Below the pieces are notes generated by a model. The model did no database searches. It was given only the letters and a program-made list of their open reading frames with translations, and was not told where the DNA came from. From contig OZ004597.1 in assembly GCA_963924555.1 (NCBI GenBank), forward strand, positions 2,684,404-2,748,403: a stretch of 64,000 nucleotides of DNA, in the 5' to 3' direction. Shown here one piece after another: positions 1-18,658 of this stretch. Position numbers and translations under genes: made by a program. The DNA is from Crambe crambe. Lineage: Eukaryota > Porifera > Demospongiae > Poecilosclerida > Crambeidae. Positions within the stretch are counted from its first letter, which is position 1; every line of letters begins with the position of its first letter.

Positions 1-32
1 TATCACTGGTGACCCTTTATCACATATTTTAG

Positions 33-2359
33 CTGGGAACGAGTCTTGTCCACAGCCTCAGACATCAGAACATCTGGCAGCCATTGAGATCATGAAACTC
101 AAGCACATCATCATCCTCCAGAATAAGATTGACCTCATTAGGGACACACAGGCCAAAGACCAATACCAGGAGATACTCAAGTTTGTACAAGGTATCACAA
201 GCTCGGACAAGTTTAATGATGAACACGTAGGCCTTTCTTCCAGAGCTTTGGTGCATTGAAAGTATTACATAACTAGGTTACAACAATGGGGACCCCCCTC
301 TAATCAGGACTAAAGTATTGCATAGCTAGGTTACAACAATGGGGACGCCCCTCTAATCAGGACTAAAGTATTGCATAGCTAGGTTACAACAATGGGGACA
401 CCCCTCTAATCAGGACTAAAGGGTGTATGGAAATTCCGAATGGAGAGGCTTCCCTGACAGAGTAAATAGTCTATAATGAGGTTGCCCCCACAATTGCTTT
501 TAAGGGTGTATGATGAATAGTGAGAGGGTGAAGAGTTGATGGAAGACTCAATGAAGCAGCTGGTTCCCATCAGTGTTGATGTATCATGTGGTTCCCATAG
601 GAACTGTTGCAGAGGGAGCTCCTATCATTCCAATCTCAGCTCAGCTCAAGTACAACATCGAAGTCATCTGCGAGTACATCTCCAAAAAAATCCCCATTCC
701 CGTCAGAGACTTCACCTCCCCTCCAAGACTCATAGTCATCCGATCCTTTGATGTCAACAAGCCAGGTGCTGAAGTCGATGATCTGAAAGGGGGTGTGGCT
801 GGAGGCAGTATCTTACGTGGGGTACTAAAGGTGAATGATGACGTGTGAGATATTCTAGCTAAAGAATGGATAACAACATTCATTTTTGGCTCTTCTGCAT
901 ACTTTAGCTCTCCATATCTCATGATTACTAATACCCTTGGGGTTAAAATTAGGTATGGAGATAGTCCAACCAGGGACAATTTCGACAAAGTATATTTCAG
1001 AAACACCCAATTTATTTATAAGAGTAAGGGGATAGTCTACCCGAGATTGTCACATGTGGATCTAAAATAAGCTGGGAAGGGCAGGGGTGTCTACACTCTA
1101 GATGAATTTCTCTCGCTCACAACCCCTTGGATGGTGTGCTTTATTTAGCACAAGATTTCTTCTTATAACTTTGCCTGTGCAGGTGGGGCAAGAGATTGAA
1201 GTGAGACCGGGAATCGTCTCCAAGACGTCTGATGGAAAGATTCAGTGCACACCGATTCATTCTCGCATCGTTTCGCTCTTTGCTGAGCACAATGAACTCC
1301 AATATGCAGCTCCCGGGGGTTTAATAGGTCAGTAGTCTCTACGTCTTCCAGCCAAGAAATTTTAGACTCAATAAATTGATAATAGTTGAGAGCTGTGGCT
1401 ACATATTACTTATCTAGAACCCTGATAATTAGAGGGTAGAACCCTGATAATTAGATGGTAGAACCCTGATAATTAGAGGGTAGAACCCTGATATTTATAT
1501 GTGGTGGCTTTGTCAAATAATAATGAAAGCATTATATGATTGTCCAGTTAAAAAGTCTATTCACCTTGCCCCTTGATCATTCACTATAACTCCTATAACT
1601 TTCTCGGTTCTTAAAACCAAATTTTCATTCAAATACCAGCAGAGAGAGTGGATAATCAGCTCTCTGTTGATGCATTAAGCTAAAAAATTGGTTAAGAATT
1701 GAGAAAGTTATAGCAGTTATAGTGAATGATCAAGGGGCAAGGTGAATGCAAATAGATTTGACTTTGGATGTCATTGCTGATTTGTAGGTGTAGGCACAAA
1801 GATCGACCCAACCCTGTGTCGAGCGGATCGGCTAGTGGGACAGGTATTAGGGGCCATTGGAGCACTACCGGACATTTACACAGAGCTGGAAATCAGTTAC
1901 TTCCTTCTCCGTCGTCTTCTTGGTGTTCGGACAGAAGGAGATAAGAAGGGTGCAAAGGTCAGGTCTTTAGGTGGATATTTTCCTGTAGTATAAGTATCGT
2001 CGTATTCTTTGACATAGGTACAAAAACTGACCAAGAATGAGGTGCTGATGGTAAACATTGGGTCCTTATCAACTGGAGGGCGTGTCAGTGCGGTGAAGGC
2101 TGACTTGGCCAAGATTGCACTCACGCAGCCAGTCTGCACTGAAGTAGGAGAGAAAATTGCACTAAGTAGGAGAGTAGAGAAACATTGGAGGTGAGATCCC
2201 TGTAAATGAGGCATATCAAGTCTCTCTCTCTCTCCACAAGTTAGTATTCAATTAAACTGGTTTTTTTCCTCTTCTCAATTATGCAGATTAATCGGATGGG
2301 GTCAGATTAGAAGGGGTGTGGTTTATAAACCGCCCTCATCAACTGAAGGTACTACATAG
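33..2359 (+). CDS. EIF2S3: eIF2 gamma subunit, 3' part (5' end outside window)
   Basis: GTP-binding core subunit of eIF2, which delivers initiator Met-tRNA to the 40S ribosome. Six exons are visible: 33-191, 601-830, 1183-1327, 1788-1957, 2018-2190 and 2287-2359, all with GT-AG borders and matching phases, ending in TAG. The peptide keeps near-universal family stretches: [17 protein letters not shown], the G4 motif [55 protein letters not shown], and [11 protein letters not shown] near the C terminus. The G1 and switch regions lie upstream of the window. Introns of 60-460 bp hold tandem repeats and an inverted-repeat element. Ubiquitously required housekeeping gene; I see nothing suggesting a pseudogene. 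Identification is close to certain because this protein is extremely conserved. Confidence 0.97.
258..420. repeat. Tandem repeat, three copies of about 54 bp
   Basis: Three near-identical consecutive units, each starting with AAAGTATT and ending with TAATCAGGACT, fill part of eIF2-gamma intron 1 (192-600). The unit end carries the AATCAGGAC motif that recurs in minisatellites elsewhere in the window. Confidence 0.9.
1420..1497. repeat. Minisatellite, 22-bp unit, about four copies
   Basis: Repeats of AGAACCCTGATAATTAGAGG with small variations inside eIF2-gamma intron 3. Confidence 0.85.
1559..1747. mobile_element. Foldback/MITE-like inverted-repeat element
   Basis: The left arm (1559-1613, starting ATTCACCTTGCCCCTTGATC) is matched in reverse complement by the right arm (1692-1747) over about 55 bp with a few mismatches, separated by about 78 bp. 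It sits wholly inside an eIF2-gamma intron. No target-site duplication is clear. A related sequence is at 29500-29605. No coding capacity, so non-autonomous if it is a transposon. Confidence 0.7.
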
Positions 2360-2441
2360 CCATTATAAACTTAGAATCTTAAAATAGCTTCTAATTCCCT
2401 TTGAGATGCATTTATGTTGTATGTTTTATCTACTTTTTGGT

Positions 2442-2447
2442 AATAAA
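2442..2447 (+). terminator. Polyadenylation signal AATAAA for eIF2-gamma
   Basis: Canonical AATAAA 83 bp after the eIF2-gamma stop codon, in an A+T-rich 3' flank, between this gene and the convergent TIAM-like gene. The rest of 2360-2906 shows only a poly-A run near 2526 and no gene. Confidence 0.6.
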
Positions 2448-2906
2448 CAATTTAAAAATTCTATAATAATTATTGTAATTAGAACTAGAATTAAGTACTG
2501 CTGGTTGTACTTAGTTCAGTATTTAAAAAAAAAAAAGGTCAAAGGCATTGTTAATGGAATTGCTTTTAGATCAATCTGATACTGAGGACTATCTCATGAT
2601 GAAAAGGGGAATGTGTTGTTTGCTTTGTAAGTCATGGATGAAATTTGCTAGGTTTATTAATAATGAACGAAGCAGTGATTGTTTTATTGGTCAGTGTTTG
2701 GATATCTTAATGATTTACTTAAAGAGGTGAGCCCCTCATCCCAACCTCCATGTAATTCAGCCAATTGCTCCTCTTTTGGTGATAAAAGTGACAAGCTTGT
2801 CAATATGTCAAAAAGAACCTATCAACTCTATGCAACAAGCCCACCAGATTTTTGATAGCTTTGAATCTATTTTACTATGAGCATATGCACACATGAAGGT
2901 TAACTA

Positions 2907-10658
<7,752 letters not shown>

Positions 10659-13136
10659 GAAGTTAAGTCCCCATGTTCCTCCTAGTGGATAATGAGAGAT
10701 TTTTAAAAGAATATTTATGATTTGAAGATATTATAGAGACCTTTTTCTTCATCTTTCCATTGAATGAAGTTTTCAGATGACTTGCACAGCTTAGTGCCTA
10801 TGCAGAAGTATGGAGAATGAATCAGCTATTGCTGAGTGCTATATTGATGCAGCTAGCTAGATTAACCTGGAGACTTTATGTTTGTGCAGAATGATCGTCC
10901 ATCCACTCCAGTTGCTTCAAGTCTGTACACACACACACCATCTCCCACCTTCAGTAAATGATTTGGGTGCATGGTCAGCCAAAATAGTAGCAACAACAAA
11001 GACATTATGTTTCTTTGCTCGATATTATATTTGGCTACTTAAGGTAAAGCAGGCAATTCTGTTGTACATGGAATAGCTAATTCTGTATTTCAAACTGAAC
11101 TACGATATTTTTGACTATGATGGTATCAAACTAATCACTTTACCTTTCTAGCTACAGCTGATTCTGATTTTAAAGTGCTATCTGCAGCTAATTATCTTGT
11201 ATTATACGCACCTTTGTTGAATAAACTGCAAGTGGGACCAGACTTTCCAGTGCAGGTTGCCAACATAGAGACTCCTCATCCAAAGAAAGCTGTTTCACCT
11301 CCACCAAAACTCTACATGATATTAAAAATGTCCATTCTAGCTTCATTCCAGGTTTTAAAGCTATACTTACTTGAGCACAGCGTTTTCATTAATACAAGAA
11401 GCACCTGAAGATTTTGAAATTTCACCCTTTTCGTTCTTCTCTACGGATTTTTGCCCTGCTCTTACGCAGTTTCCCATAGTGTGAAAATATCTTCTAAGTT
11501 CTTGTATTTACAGCACTCTGGCCAAGGCTATGGGCATTGCTGCAGCAAACAAGACCCTCCCACTTTTCCGCGGGGGAAAAAAGGGAATTCCCCGTTCTGG
11601 AGTAATATCAAAATCCATAATTCTCTTAATTGGATTGCATAAGGAAACACCTGAAGCAACAAAGACCTCCTATTCAGATATATCAGCTCCAATAATCAGT
11701 CAGTTATTCTTGAGTGCGTGTAGTGTTAAGCAAGTAAGCAAGATCGAGAGATATTAACCGTCGTGCTGTCAAGGTAAGGAGCAGATTATAAAACTCGTAC
11801 AGCTGCAAGTTTAATTTTTTATTTATATGTGATTGCTCAGAGAGAGAGAGAGAGAGAGAGAGAGCCATAAGTTCAGTGCTTGCAGTCTTCAGGTATTTTA
11901 GGGAGACTGGTAGTGCAAGAAATGGCCTACAGTCGAGCAAGTAAGTCAGTCAGTTGAACCACTAGCTAGCATGTGCTGTGCTTGTGTGGTGCAGCCACTC
12001 TGTCAATTTCATGGTGGTAAGTGTTGCCTTCACTGAGAAACCTGAAAAGGTCAGTCTGCAATGAGTACTATTTCATAAGTGGAGGATGCTACCCATAATA
12101 ATAATAATTAATCTACCTGATCTCCATATTGTGTGGTGTGTGCTATTCCCTCTCTGACTTAGTATTACATAACACTTGCAGAGTATAAGCTCTGACAGTA
12201 TCAGCATGACCCCTCCTCCCTCATAACATCCTATGGTTGGCTCAAATCTATACCTCATGATTGTCCATTCCTCATAGCTAAGTGAGGACCCAGACCTTTT
12301 TCTTTGATTGTATACATTCACTCAGCAAGGTACTTTATCCTAGTGCTTGCATTAAATTGTCCATTGCTGACATTCCATAGGGCCGGCTTAAAGTCATTTG
12401 GTAGAAGAATAAGTGACCTCAATAAGCAATTAAGATACAGTGTTCAAAGACATATGCTTGTCTCACATAAATTGGCTTTCCCATGAACCAGTTTAGTGAT
12501 TTCACGTTAACGGCACGTGGTACAATAAAGTCTTAACTCTGTACCTCCTGCCGCTTTAATAGAGCAGCTACTGACCTAATCACACAAATGATTTTCTGAA
12601 TGACCAACAGACAAGGTAAAAACGAGAGCTGGATAGTGAGAACAGGCGAAAAGCTAGTTCTTTTAAAGTTTCATTCTGCAAACTGAATGTTGCTAATCTG
12701 TCAAAGCTTGTGTAGTCTTTGTAATCTCTCTATGAAGCTTGTTTCAGAATTAATTACAAAGATAGATTTGGTAAATTTTTTGTTTTCACAATGAGAATAC
12801 ATAGTATCATTACTTGCCTAATATGCTAAAGCATACAATGTGTGTCTGATCAGATGATGATGATGACGCAGGTGATCATCAGCAGCTCAGCAGCTTCATA
12901 CTGTAAAAAATGCCACTCTTTTGTGATGGCGTGCATACACAGATTATATCATCAGTTGCTAGTCATGTAAGGTTTCTGCAGCTAAGCTGAGCGAGGAATG
13001 TTGCTCTTTCATGGTGGCATAGGTCATCCAAACTCCATATTTAGAAGTGTGGCATTATTTAGAGTTGGGAATTAATCGAGTATGGTAATGATAAAATCTT
13101 TCTGAACACTTCTAGTGATGCAGTCTTCGGTCTGTA
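10659..13136. other. Intergenic stretch without a confident gene
   Basis: Upstream of the TIAM start. On the plus strand a few short exon-like pieces with AG/GT borders occur near 10891-10955 (Pro/Ser/Thr-rich), 11257-11330 and 11519-11700, but their frames and phases do not join into a product I recognise. An (AG)11 array lies at about 11840-11862. Nothing else supportable is visible up to the inverted-repeat element at 13137. Confidence 0.5.
11864..11942 (+). pseudogene. Possible remnant of a Tc1/mariner-type transposase N-terminal region
   Basis: One plus-strand frame reads VLAVFRYFRETGSARN, resembling the helix-turn-helix and linker of Tc1/mariner transposases (a pattern ending near TGS followed by R-rich sequence). 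Upstream there are stops, and no DDE/D catalytic region is visible downstream, so at best it is a short decayed fragment. A chance resemblance is possible. Confidence 0.25.
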
Positions 13137-13727
13137 ATCACTGGACTGGACTGGACTGGACTGGACTACTGGATTCAAAAATCAACCATGAATCAATTGT
13201 TTGGCCTATCAATCAACTTGCCTCAGTCCTTTTCTTTTCCTTCCAAGCTAAATTCTCAAGCATGGCTAGCTCTATGCTCAATGAAAAATGGACCTGCGCA
13301 GAGGTTATGCACTTTTCTGGATCAGCCCCCTAAGTTGGAAGTGTGCGTCATCAGTGGTCTGGGCATCATCAGGTCTGGGGCTGATCCAGAAAAATGCTTG
13401 TAATAATCATCATATAGGGTCCCTCAAAAGGAAAGAAAGTAGCCTTCAGGTGGTGGAGTAATGGCTACAGCATAGCCAGTGTTCATTGGACACATTAGCA
13501 ATCCTTTCAGCTCTCTAGATTGTGCAAGGTCCATTTTTTTCATTGAGCATAGAGCTAGCCATGCTTTAGGATTTGGCTTGGTAGGAAAAGAAAAGGACTG
13601 AGGCAAGTAGATTGATAGGCCAAGAATTGATTTTTGTAGAATCCAGTAGTCCAGTCCAGTCCAGTCCAGTAGTCCAGTCCAGTCCAGTCCAGTCCAGTCC
13701 AGTAGTCCAGTCCAGTCCAGTCCAGTC
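13137..13727. mobile_element. Inverted-repeat element with CTGGA tandem ends
   Basis: The left side begins with CTGGACTGGA repeats at 13140-13167 and the right side ends with the complementary CCAGT repeats at 13649-13725. Between them, 13185-13300 and 13525-13640 are imperfect reverse complements (shared GGCCTATCAATC and CATGGCTAGCTCTATGCTCA). A smaller inverted pair around GGATCAGCCCC lies in the spacer (13313-13331 and 13376-13397). No open frame of note. Looks like a non-autonomous foldback transposon. Confidence 0.7.
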
Positions 13728-14475
13728 TTCGCTGTTACTGTTACGTAGAGCCTTTCAGTTGATGAGAAAGGGGAAGAAAAGGTTTTTATGCAGTTTAGAC
13801 GTAGCAAAACAAATGCCTGAATCCAATACACTCTTCACCAGAATCATGTAGAAATGTTGTGAATTCAAAGTTCTTATTCTGTGTGTGCATGGACCTGTGT
13901 CCAAATGAAAGTTTCTGCTCGTACACCAACTACTGTCTGGCTATCACATTCTCTTTGGTAGAGCTTCTATTGATTCTCTGTTTGCAGTGATCTTGTCTCT
14001 GTGTCTTGAAAACAATGGTTTACATGAAGCGAGCACCAGTTTTGTGTGGAAGCTACCAACCATGGCACACCACCTCCCCCATGTGTGGTTGGGATGAGGA
14101 GTAAAGCTAATTAATAATGCCTTATTTAGTAAGCACTGTAGGTCCTCATTTCGTTGGATTGTTTCTACCAAGTAAATCCACCTGTAATAATATTATAACA
14201 TCCTTTTTGGCCCCTAATTTCCAGCTGACTTCTGATATGCTTTTTTTGGCCGAGGACTCTGAGTCTCTATATAACTCTTCTCAATTCTTTTGCTGACCTG
14301 TTACTCCCAAATTTGTGCCAACACAACCCACACCATACTTATTAAGGATCCAGTTTAAGTTCCACTGTGTGAGTTACCTCAGCAGTTAGTCAATGGGACA
14401 AGGCCAATAAGATTTGCTGATGTACATAATATTATGATGAAGTGTCTATTTTATAAAGGCTGTAAGGAGCCTTCC

Positions 14476-14565
14476 AATTCCTTTCCTTTGATGTGGCAAT
14501 TCCTTTCCTTTGATGTGGCAATTCCTTTCCTTTGATGTGGCAATTCCTTTCCTTTGATGTGGCAA
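14476..14565. repeat. Minisatellite, 22-bp unit, four copies
   Basis: Four perfect tandem copies of a unit beginning AATTCCTTTCCTTTGATGTG. The surrounding 13728-15339 has no confident gene; a weak candidate first exon of the Rab gene lies at 14917-14950. Confidence 0.95.
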
Positions 14566-15339
14566 TTTTGTTGTGGTATAAAAATAGCACAGAGGTTCGT
14601 TGTAGGAATGATCATAATTATTTGCAGCCTTATTTTCATCACCACAATTAATTACACCTGACAGACTACCCAGATACAGGGCTGAGGTCATGTTTAACAA
14701 CTCTTACACCTTGTTGGAATGACAGTTTTTTTTTTGTGTTGATGTTTTTAAGAGGTGTACTTAACATTACACCAACTGCAAATTAAACTTTATGTTATGG
14801 TTTATGGTTCATGTACACTGACTACTTGATAAAGCCTTGTAGAGCAACAGGTTTGTAAGAAGGGGGAAATGGACCTTTTTTGGTTGCCACAAATTGCTAG
14901 TATTTAACTTCAGACAATGCCTGGACTCTTTATTTTATTATCTTCCCGAGGTGGGTTAGTTATGGCCATCGAATTACATATGCTTGCTAAAGAAAGAAGC
15001 TTTCCTCTGATCCTCACAACACAAAGATAGAACCTTGCCATTACTACATTATTAACACACGGCATATGCAAAATATACCGGTATGCTGTTATCCTGTACA
15101 AAGTGATTATATGCAATAATAAATTGTCCCATACTAAAAACACAGATAGTATTCTATAATATGCAATTGTATATTGTATTGTATTGTATATTGCCCTTAT
15201 GCATATGAGACAAATTCAGTGGTGTGGATAGTATTCATGTTCATTAGTTTATTTTCTGTAGTTACAGATTAGATTACATTTTTTTTAATGATGAAGTTTC
15301 CATATTTTATGGAATGCCTTTCTGTCTGTACTATTCTAG

Positions 15340-17068
15340 CCCTTGCCGAGAGCACTTCAGTTACTTATGACCACATCTTCAAGATCATTCTAATTGGGGA
15401 CAATGGAGTCGGCAAGTCAAGTTTCATCAGAAGGTAAATCTGATCTTGTGCCTCAATGCTGGCTGGAAAACAACAACAACAATAACAAAACAGATCACAG
15501 TGCATAATTGTAGGGGGTTACCCATACATCTACCCCTTGTATTTTGTACTTGTGACTTTAATGATATCCACTGCTCCATATCACCTTGTTCCTCAGATTT
15601 TGTGAAGAGTCTTATGTAGCGGACATGGAGACAACCATTGGAGTGGACTTCTACCTCAGTGACATTGATGTCAATGGAAAGAAGATAAAGGTATGCAAGT
15701 AGTTTACACGGGCTTTGATATAGTAATCTTCATAGTGGCTCTAGAGAAGTCGGGCTTCTCCCTGGAAGTTGATATTTGGAGGCAGTTTATATCGTATCTC
15801 TTTGCATAAACTCAACTTTCACTTTCTGCATTACATAATGGTGATATGTACTGCTTGAGTGAAAACATCATTAGCAATTGACTAGAATGGGGGGGGGGGG
15901 GTAATAATGTCATGATGGTGTCTTATTTAGAGCCCAGAGTTCTCCCCAGGCATCTTAAGGCATATGCCTTCAGTTCTTCCCCCTATGCCTTGTGTCTTAC
16001 CACTATGCCTTCAGTTCTTCCCCCTATGCCCTGTGTCTTGCCACTATGCCTTCAGTTCTTCCCCCTATGCCTTGTGTCTTGCCAGTATGCCTTCAGTTCT
16101 TCCCCCTATGCCTTGTGTCTCGCCACTATGCCTTCAGTTCTTCCCCCTATGCCTTATGTCTTGCCACTATGCCTTCAGCTATGCCTTATATCTTGCCACT
16201 GTGCCTTGGCTATTACACCAGGAGCCATCTCAGAACACTCTTCATGATAATTATATGATCTTGCCAGTCTTGCCCCTATGCCTTTAATAAATCCTGGGGA
16301 GAACTATAAGAGCCCATGGGCTCTTATACATAATTATAATAGTGGACTTGAAATGCTATAATAATGCAGGTTAAGATCTGGGACACAGCAGGATCTGAGA
16401 AGTACATGTCAATATCAGCCGTCTACTACAGAAAAGCTGATGGAGTGATTTTCGTGTTTGATGTCACAAAACCGAAATCATTCACTGATATAGAGACTGT
16501 CTGGATGCAAGCTGTCGATGCTCCAGATTAGTGAGTTTTTTTTTTGTTTTGTTTTGTTTTGTTTTTCCCTGTTGGTAGCTACATGTATGATCTATTTTTT
16601 TGTCTCCCTAGTGGTTGTCCAGAAGCTGTCAAAGTCCTTGTAGGTAATAAATGTGACTTGCCTGCAGATGTGGACTTGGCACAAGCAAAGGTCAGTTGAT
16701 TTTAAGTTTATTCATCTACAGACCCTTTACCACATGCACATAGCAATTGCTGACCCTTTACCACATTATGTTGACTTACCATCCTTTACCACATTTATTC
16801 GACCTAGTGGCCATAGTCTTTTTACCACAATATAAACTTCCTGTAGAAATATGCAGATCACCATGGAATGGACTTCATAGAGACAAGTGCCAAAATGAAT
16901 ACGAACGTCCACGAGGCCTTTGTCAGACTTGCAACGGAGATCTGCGAAATCAAGTCACAGCAAGAACCCGCCACTCTCAGAGGTTTCGACCCTACTCCAA
17001 GCATCTCGCTACCCAACAACATTTTAGGTTCAGATAAAAGCCACCAAAATAGTTCTTGCAATTGCTAG
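15340..17068 (+). CDS. Rab-family small GTPase with Ser at the switch II Gln position
   Basis: Five exons: 15340-15433, 15597-15690, 16370-16530, 16612-16690 and 16847-17068, with consistent phases, giving 216 residues plus an unplaced short 5' exon. G motifs: GDNGVGKS (P-loop), ETTIGVDF (switch I Thr), WDTAGSE (switch II), VGNKCD and ETSAK. The C terminus CNC-stop fits the C-X-C geranylgeranylation signal, so it should act on membranes in vesicle traffic. Rabs usually have DTAGQE; Gln positions the hydrolytic water. Ser here, as in vertebrate Rab24, predicts low intrinsic GTPase activity. I cannot assign it to a named Rab. The true start is missing: exon 15340 has no ATG and an upstream exon ending in phase 1 is needed; 14917-14950 (ATG to a GT donor, phase 1) fits but is weak. 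Confidence 0.9.
15937..16308. mobile_element. Non-autonomous transposon-like element carrying a minisatellite
   Basis: Flanked on both sides by the 8-bp direct repeat AGAGCCCA (15929-15936 and 16309-16316), a likely target-site duplication. Termini contain complementary sequences AGTTCTCCCCAGG (15938-15950) and CCTGGGGAGAACT (16293-16305). The interior is a tandem array (15965-16200) of about 41-bp units rich in CCCCTATGCC. Located in an intron of the Rab gene. An 8-bp duplication is typical of hAT-type elements; no transposase is present. Confidence 0.65.
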
Positions 17069-17386
17069 CACTATTAACAGTTTGTGGTTAATGTGTGTTT
17101 TTGTTGTTGTTATTTTGTTTTTAAGTTTTTCTCTCTCATCGAGCACTGAATTGGTATCTTTCTTGCACTGTGATCAATGAATGGACAAAAAATATTCTCA
17201 TCAATTCTGAAGTAATAATTGTAATATTGTTCCTTGCAATGTCTTAATTTATTTCTTTGTGACTAATAATATTAGTTACAATAATCTTTTCACTATAATA
17301 ATATGATTGCTCACAATTCTCAGATCGGTAGACAATAATACTGTCTTTATACTAACAAAGTGTCTGAGGTAATTAATCATTTAAGG

Positions 17387-17982
17387 TTATTGTATTTTGA
17401 GTGGGATTTCAACACAACCGATGAATGTGGTTTCATTTGGTTCATAGAATGTCCAATTTCCTGTTACTGAGAGCTAAAGCACAACAGTGAATGTAAAGGA
17501 TCACAGATTCATGTTGTAATCACTTACCGGTGGGTAATTCTCGGCAATTGGCAGCTCGATTTTAGCAGAATACTGCTTGCCTGCTTCAATCGGACAATTT
17601 CCTGCGACAAACTGGCAGAAATCTAATGGAAGGGCATTTATACCAATACATAAACCATTCAGTTCTCCACAAAGTTTCTGGCTCATCGACTTGTAGGATT
17701 TATCAGTTGTGAAGACCACTGTTACTGTGGCATTGGTACCTCTCTTCAAGACGCAAGGTGGACTACAGCAGCCGGGAATGGACAAGCTGACTATCTTCAT
17801 GTCAGTGGATCCTAACATGTTGGGAAAAGACATTAAGTTCTGATCATGCAATGCATGGAAGGAGTTTGGATAATGAAGTGACTACCTGTAGGCTTACCAC
17901 AGTCATGATAAGGAGTCTCACACTGCCCACTTGCCAGAGAGAAGAGGACAGCAATTGTAGCAAGAAAATGGAGGACTTTCAT
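17387..17982 (-). CDS. NPC2: NPC2-like secreted ML-domain protein
   Basis: Small secreted or lysosomal lipid-binding protein of the ML family; NPC2 passes cholesterol to NPC1 in the lysosome. Exons 17898-17982, 17528-17811 and 17387-17473 give 151 residues, the usual size for NPC2 (human 151). The signal peptide starts MKVLHFLATIAVLFSLASG. Cysteines sit where ML proteins place their disulphides: HDCG near the N terminus, PGCCSPPC, LCIG, GNCPI, and IGCVEIPLKI at the end. NWT and NET are glycosylation sequons in the last exon, and another (NAT) is in exon 2. The start is supported by the signal peptide and the last exon by its match to the family's final strand. Convergent with the Rab gene 318 bp away. 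Confidence 0.88.
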
Positions 17983-18485
17983 AACTAAATAGTTATTACC
18001 AGTGTACTACTACTGATGCAGAAGAGGCAAAAAGTTCTAATCTGGATTTAAGCTCTTTAGAAAAAAATGTGCCTTAGTATAGTAAACAAGCTGTTATATA
18101 ACTAATTTTTAATTATTCGCAATCACCTGATGCTTGATTAGATGATGCGACTTTTAAAAGTCACCCGACATGCTTGCAGGTGTGTATCAGTGCACCCACC
18201 AGTGCCTAAAAGTCCACGGGTACTTTTTGTGGGCCCTTTGATGTTGTCAAGGGTGACAGCAAATTATGGCATTGAGGGCACAGTCATGTGCTTGCTAAAA
18301 TTAAATAATTAAAAATCTAGACTGTTTTGATCAAATCGAGCCACTAAATATGGTGAAACTGTACGTATGGCCCAGGTGGCGTAAAAAGTAAAACCTTTTA
18401 TAGCACACATATATATGCTGTACTCTTGCAGCATGTCCAAGTGTCAGATTACTACTTTTCAAGTATTACATGGAGTTTTGTTACA
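17983..18485. other. Intergenic gap, no feature seen
   Basis: Between the NPC2 start and the amine oxidase stop. A+T-rich, with no open frame, repeat or RNA gene that I can support. It must hold the NPC2 promoter. Confidence 0.5.
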
Positions 18486-18604
18486 TCAGATGTTGATGAT
18501 GACGAGGCGACGAGATGCTGCTCCTTCACACACAGGTGTGATGCGAAGACGGTGATGTCCGACACTTAATGACCTCAAAATCAGAGGGCTGGAGCCTGAA
18601 AAGA

Positions 18605-18658
<54 letters not shown>

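Noticed and set aside
14917-14950. First exon of the Rab gene (ATG to GTGGGT)
   Set aside because: Phase fits, but the encoded peptide (MPGLFILLSSR) is unlike Rab N termini and lies 390 bp upstream; kept only as a candidate.
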